Shown one piece after another: positions 61,391-64,000 of a stretch of 64,000 bases of DNA. The notes beneath the pieces are model-generated. The model was given only the letters and a program-made list of their open reading frames with translations, was not told the DNA's origin and made no database searches. The position numbers and the translations under genes were made by a program. Source of the DNA: Amoebidium appalachense (taxonomy: Eukaryota > Ichthyosporea); NCBI GenBank assembly GCA_963693365.1, contig CAVNZM010000005.1, positions 8,122,001 to 8,186,000 of the forward strand, read 5' to 3'. How positions within the stretch are numbered: the stretch's first letter is position 1; each line of letters begins with the position of its first letter.

Positions 61391-61442
<52 letters not shown>
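61391..61442. repeat. Poly-G run in the right arm
   Basis: About 52 consecutive G; the inverted left-arm position has a poly-C run (about 55165-55203) of different length. Other G-runs in this arm (61180-61240, 61500-61520, 61560-61680) also pair with C-runs of the left arm. Confidence 0.9.
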
Positions 61443-61443
<1 letters not shown>

Positions 61444-61731
61444 TACATAGTGTGCTACCGCCGCCACTGCCCAGGGTCCCCCGTGGGAGGGGGGCAAGAA
61501 AGGGGGGGGGGGGGGGGGGTTAAATGAAAGGGGAAAGGGTCATAACATTTGGCAGATCCGGCAACTGCAGGATTGGGGGGGGGGGAAGCATGACACACAG
61601 GGCCAGGGGGGGGGGGGGGGGGGAAGCGTGAGGCGGGGGGGCCAGGGAGGGGGGGGGGGGCCGGGGGGGGGAGGGGGGAGGGAGGTAACAACCACACAAC
61701 CCAACAACAATAACTGTCTCGTTATGTTTTG

Positions 61732-61751
61732 GCGCCGGCGACAGCCGGCGC
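61732..61751 (+). other. Terminal hairpin, right arm
   Basis: Perfect 8-bp stem GCGCCGGC/GCCGGCGC with loop GACA, followed by ACAGACCTACTTGTA to the presumed arm end at 61766. It is identical to the left-arm terminus in inverted orientation. Confidence 0.7.
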
Positions 61752-61766
61752 ACAGACCTACTTGTA

Positions 61767-62746
61767 CACATAATCCATGCATATACGTATACATACACAT
61801 AATCCATGCATATACGTATACATACACGACATAGAGAATTTTACTTGCGCAATGCATGCGTACACACATCAGATGAGGTGTTCTGGCTATTTTGAATGTT
61901 TTCGATTGTTAGAACAAGTCCTTTCGGACAGTACAGCATGACACATACACACGACATAAGCCCCCCACACGTGTGCAATGCGCACAACCGACAAACAGAA
62001 TCCACACATGCCATGCATGTATTCCTGGCACACTGTATTTTTACTTTGTACACGAAATACAGAATTCGATGTATGTACAGGACATCTTACACTAATGGTA
62101 TTGACTAGGGATTTATCGAACTGGCTGTGCACGGCTGCTGGCCAAAACCCAATTCAAGCGCAAGTGGGTTGTGTGTACCAGCACCCCCCCATGTGGGCTG
62201 TGTGGGTAACTAAACCCGTGATCATGTGGGCTGTGTGGGTAACTAAACCCGTGATCATGTGGGCTGTGTGGGTAACTAAACCCGTGATCATGTGGGCTGT
62301 GTAGGTAACTAAACCCGTGATCATGTGGGCTGTGTGGGTAACTAAACCCGTGATCATGTGGGCTGTGTGGGTAACTAAACCCGTGATCATGTGGGCTGTG
62401 TGGGTAACTAAACCCGTGATCATGTGGGCTGTATGGATATGTACCCCCCGACCACAAGTTATGGTGTGTGTGTGTATCCTCTCTCATGCGGGTTTTGATA
62501 AATGCATCCCCACTCAGGTAGGTCGTGTGTATAAGTGCATCCCCAGGAGGGTAGCGTGGATCAGTGTGTCCCCAACCATATGGATTGTGAGGATAAGTGC
62601 AAGACCAACCATGTTGGTTGTGCATAGTATATGTGTACCTGCATCGTGCGGGTTACATGGATAAGTGCAGGCCCGGTCACTATCTCCCAATCCACACCTT
62701 TAGGACGTGCCTAGAAAGGCAAGCAGTGGCCGGGTGTTCCTAAGAC
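61767..62746. other. Spacer with ATAATCCATGCATATACG repeats and a 33-bp array
   Basis: Two tandem copies of a segment around CACATAATCCATGCATATAC lie at 61767-61830. The remainder has no recognised gene apart from the 33-bp satellite listed separately. Confidence 0.6.
62191..62445. repeat. 33-bp minisatellite, about 7.5 units
   Basis: Units starting ATGTGGGCTGTGTGGGTAAC begin at 62191, 62224, 62257, 62290, 62323, 62356, 62389 and 62422, the last degenerate. The rest of each unit is TAAACCCGTGATC. A frame stays open through it because the period is divisible by three; this is not evidence of coding. It lies beyond the 3' end of the UIM-protein gene. Confidence 0.93.
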
Positions 62747-63948
62747 CTACACGGAGAAATGCTGTGATGCATCCAAGTCCTGGCTGCCGACCGACTCAGC
62801 CATGGCCCTGGCCAGGCTGCGGGCCAGCTCCTCCTCCATGTCAGATGGTGGGCTGCTGCCTGCTGGGTCGGATGCAGCCTCCTCACCGTCCCCTGCACAG
62901 CACCATCAGCACCCATGTGCATGCATGCACGTGCACAGCACACAATGCACCACACAGTTACCATTGCCCCCAGAACACACACTCCCACACCACCATTGAC
63001 ATGATTGGACAACAGTCATAAAAGCCCCGTATGCCATGACCTGACATTCACACACATTTACACCAACAGCCACTCAGGTGCATTCTCACACCTGTCCAGC
63101 CCCATGCTCCCCCTACCCACATCCACTACGTGCACCTTTCCAGCTTCGCCAGGTGCTAGCAACCCTCCCCCCCCCCCCCCCCCCCTCCCCCCCTCCCCTC
63201 CTGCCCCTCCCAATCCCGTCCCCTCCTCCTCCCCCCTTCCCCTACAAAAAAACGGAAAGGACAAACACGACCCCATCCCCCACCCCCACGGCGCATACCG
63301 GCCAGCTGGCTGCTGTCTGACGGCACATTGCTGAGGAACTCTTGCTGGTCCTCACGGATGTCTGCACACACCCCGTCAGCGCACAATCACACACCCCTAG
63401 CCAGCGCACAATCACACACCCCCCGTCAGCGCACAATCACACATCCCCCGTCAGCGCACAATCACACATCCCCCGTCAGCGCACAATCACACACCCCCAG
63501 TCAGTGCACACAATCACACACCACCAGTCAGTACACACAATCACACACCCCAGTCAGTGCACATAGCCACACACCCCCAGTCGGTGGCACACGACAAATC
63601 AAACCTAAAGCACACACACACAAGCGCGAGAGCACACATATACACCCACCGGGTCAGAGCACATATACACACATTCCAGAGCACATACGGGCATACACAC
63701 AAAGCACGCACATGCAGACGACAGAGCACACAGGAACGCGTGCTCACCCCCGCCCACCCACCCGCCCACCCACCCACTCATCCCCCCACCCCCACGCACT
63801 CCCACGCACCTGGGACCTGGGGCTGCTGGGCCACCTGCGGTGCTGGGCGCATGACGTCATCATCGTCGCGCTCTGTGCCGTTGAGGTTGTGGCTGAGGTG
63901 GTTGAAGTCGTCCGTGCTGCCCAGCAGCTGGGCCCGGCTCATTTGCAT
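62747..63948 (-). CDS. C-terminal exons of a protein with a UIM-like motif (partial)
   Basis: Three minus-strand exons, 63948-63810, 63361-63299 and 62892-62747 (stop TAG), join in phase to 115 residues. The acceptor before 63948 (CTGACC...ATGCAG) shows that earlier exons lie right of the window. The segment begins with QMSRAQLLGSTDDFNHL, has an acidic stretch (ERDDDDVMRP), then DIREDQQEFLSNVPSD, and near the end DMEEELARSLARAMAES, which fits the ubiquitin-interacting motif pattern of an acidic start followed by A-x-x-x-S. UIM proteins bind ubiquitin in proteasomal, endocytic or deubiquitinase settings; which applies here cannot be told. Three consecutive matching phases make the gene model solid, while the UIM call rests on one short motif. 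Confidence 0.65.
63168..63240. repeat. C-rich run in an intron of the UIM-protein gene
   Basis: Poly-C and CCCCTCC stretches on the plus strand, which is G-rich on the sense strand of the minus-strand gene. Confidence 0.85.
63370..63595. repeat. ~26-bp minisatellite carrying the branch-site motif
   Basis: About eight imperfect units read GTCAGCGCACAATCACACAC plus CCCC on the plus strand. On the sense (minus) strand each unit contains CTGAC, or ACTGACTGG in variants, the branch-site-like word found before acceptors here. The unit at the low-coordinate end runs directly into the acceptor of exon 63361-63299. Confidence 0.88.
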
Positions 63949-64000
63949 CTGCATTGGATGGTCAGAGGCAAACAGGTGGCCCCCCACCCACACCCACATC

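Larger units (their letters stand above)
54788..61766. mobile_element. Helitron-like composite arranged as a 7-kb imperfect palindrome
   Basis: Left arm 54788-56019 is the inverted copy of 60663-61766; 58659-59070 is the inverted copy of about 60190-60662; the middle (59070-60190) holds further direct and inverted copies. Both outer arms carry the C-terminal part of a Helitron/PIF1-type helicase reading outward and end in the same perfect hairpin (GCGCCGGC, four-base loop, GCCGGCGC) followed by 15 bases ending CTTGTA. A helicase C-terminus followed by a hairpin near the 3' end is the expected layout of a Helitron 3' end. No Rep (HUH) domain is present. The left side has 2.6 kb (56020-58658) absent from the right side. 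Confidence 0.65.

Noticed and set aside
62154-62423. Open frame in the 33-bp satellite
   Set aside because: Frame openness follows from the period; the product is a monotonous repeat and lies beyond a gene end.

Overview
The window is nuclear DNA from a GC-rich, intron-dense eukaryote, most likely a protist and possibly an alga; the sequence does not fix the lineage. The evidence is five spliced genes joined with consistent reading phase across GT-AG introns, an AATAAA signal, a nucleus-encoded organellar IF3, a giant VPS13 gene, and eukaryotic Plavaka/KDZ-like and Helitron-like elements. Exons are GC-rich. Intergenic DNA is visibly more AT-rich. Introns and spacers are packed with (AC)n/(GT)n arrays, poly-G/poly-C runs and 26-33 bp minisatellites.

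Layout. 1-4849: satellites, AT-rich spacer and two weak exon candidates. 4850-12665 (minus): a transposon-type transposase gene in seven mapped exons; its introns are filled with microsatellites and it carries one in-frame TAG. 14340-16051 (plus): a 473-aa AAAP/SLC38-like amino-acid transporter. 16112-17219 (minus): organellar translation initiation factor IF3 with a 26-nt micro-exon, convergent with the transporter. 18270-45434 (plus): a 27-kb VPS13 lipid-transfer-protein gene, from the chorein N-terminus through the VAB domain to the VPS13_C/PH-like end. 48590-52900 (plus): a 549-aa ATP-grasp-like protein of unknown function. 54690-61766: a Helitron-like composite built as a large imperfect palindrome, with two truncated PIF1/Helitron helicase copies facing outward and an intronless orphan gene on the left side only. 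62747-63948 (minus): the last three exons of a protein with a ubiquitin-interacting-like motif; its 5' part lies beyond the right edge.

The host genes share a splice grammar: donors often read GTGCGTG and a CTGAC branch-site-like motif sits close to the acceptor. Several minisatellites look like expansions of these splice signals. Intronic G-runs lie mostly on the sense strand of the host genes. The host genes are housekeeping genes with no evident joint pathway. The novelty is in the mobile elements and the repeat-filled introns.
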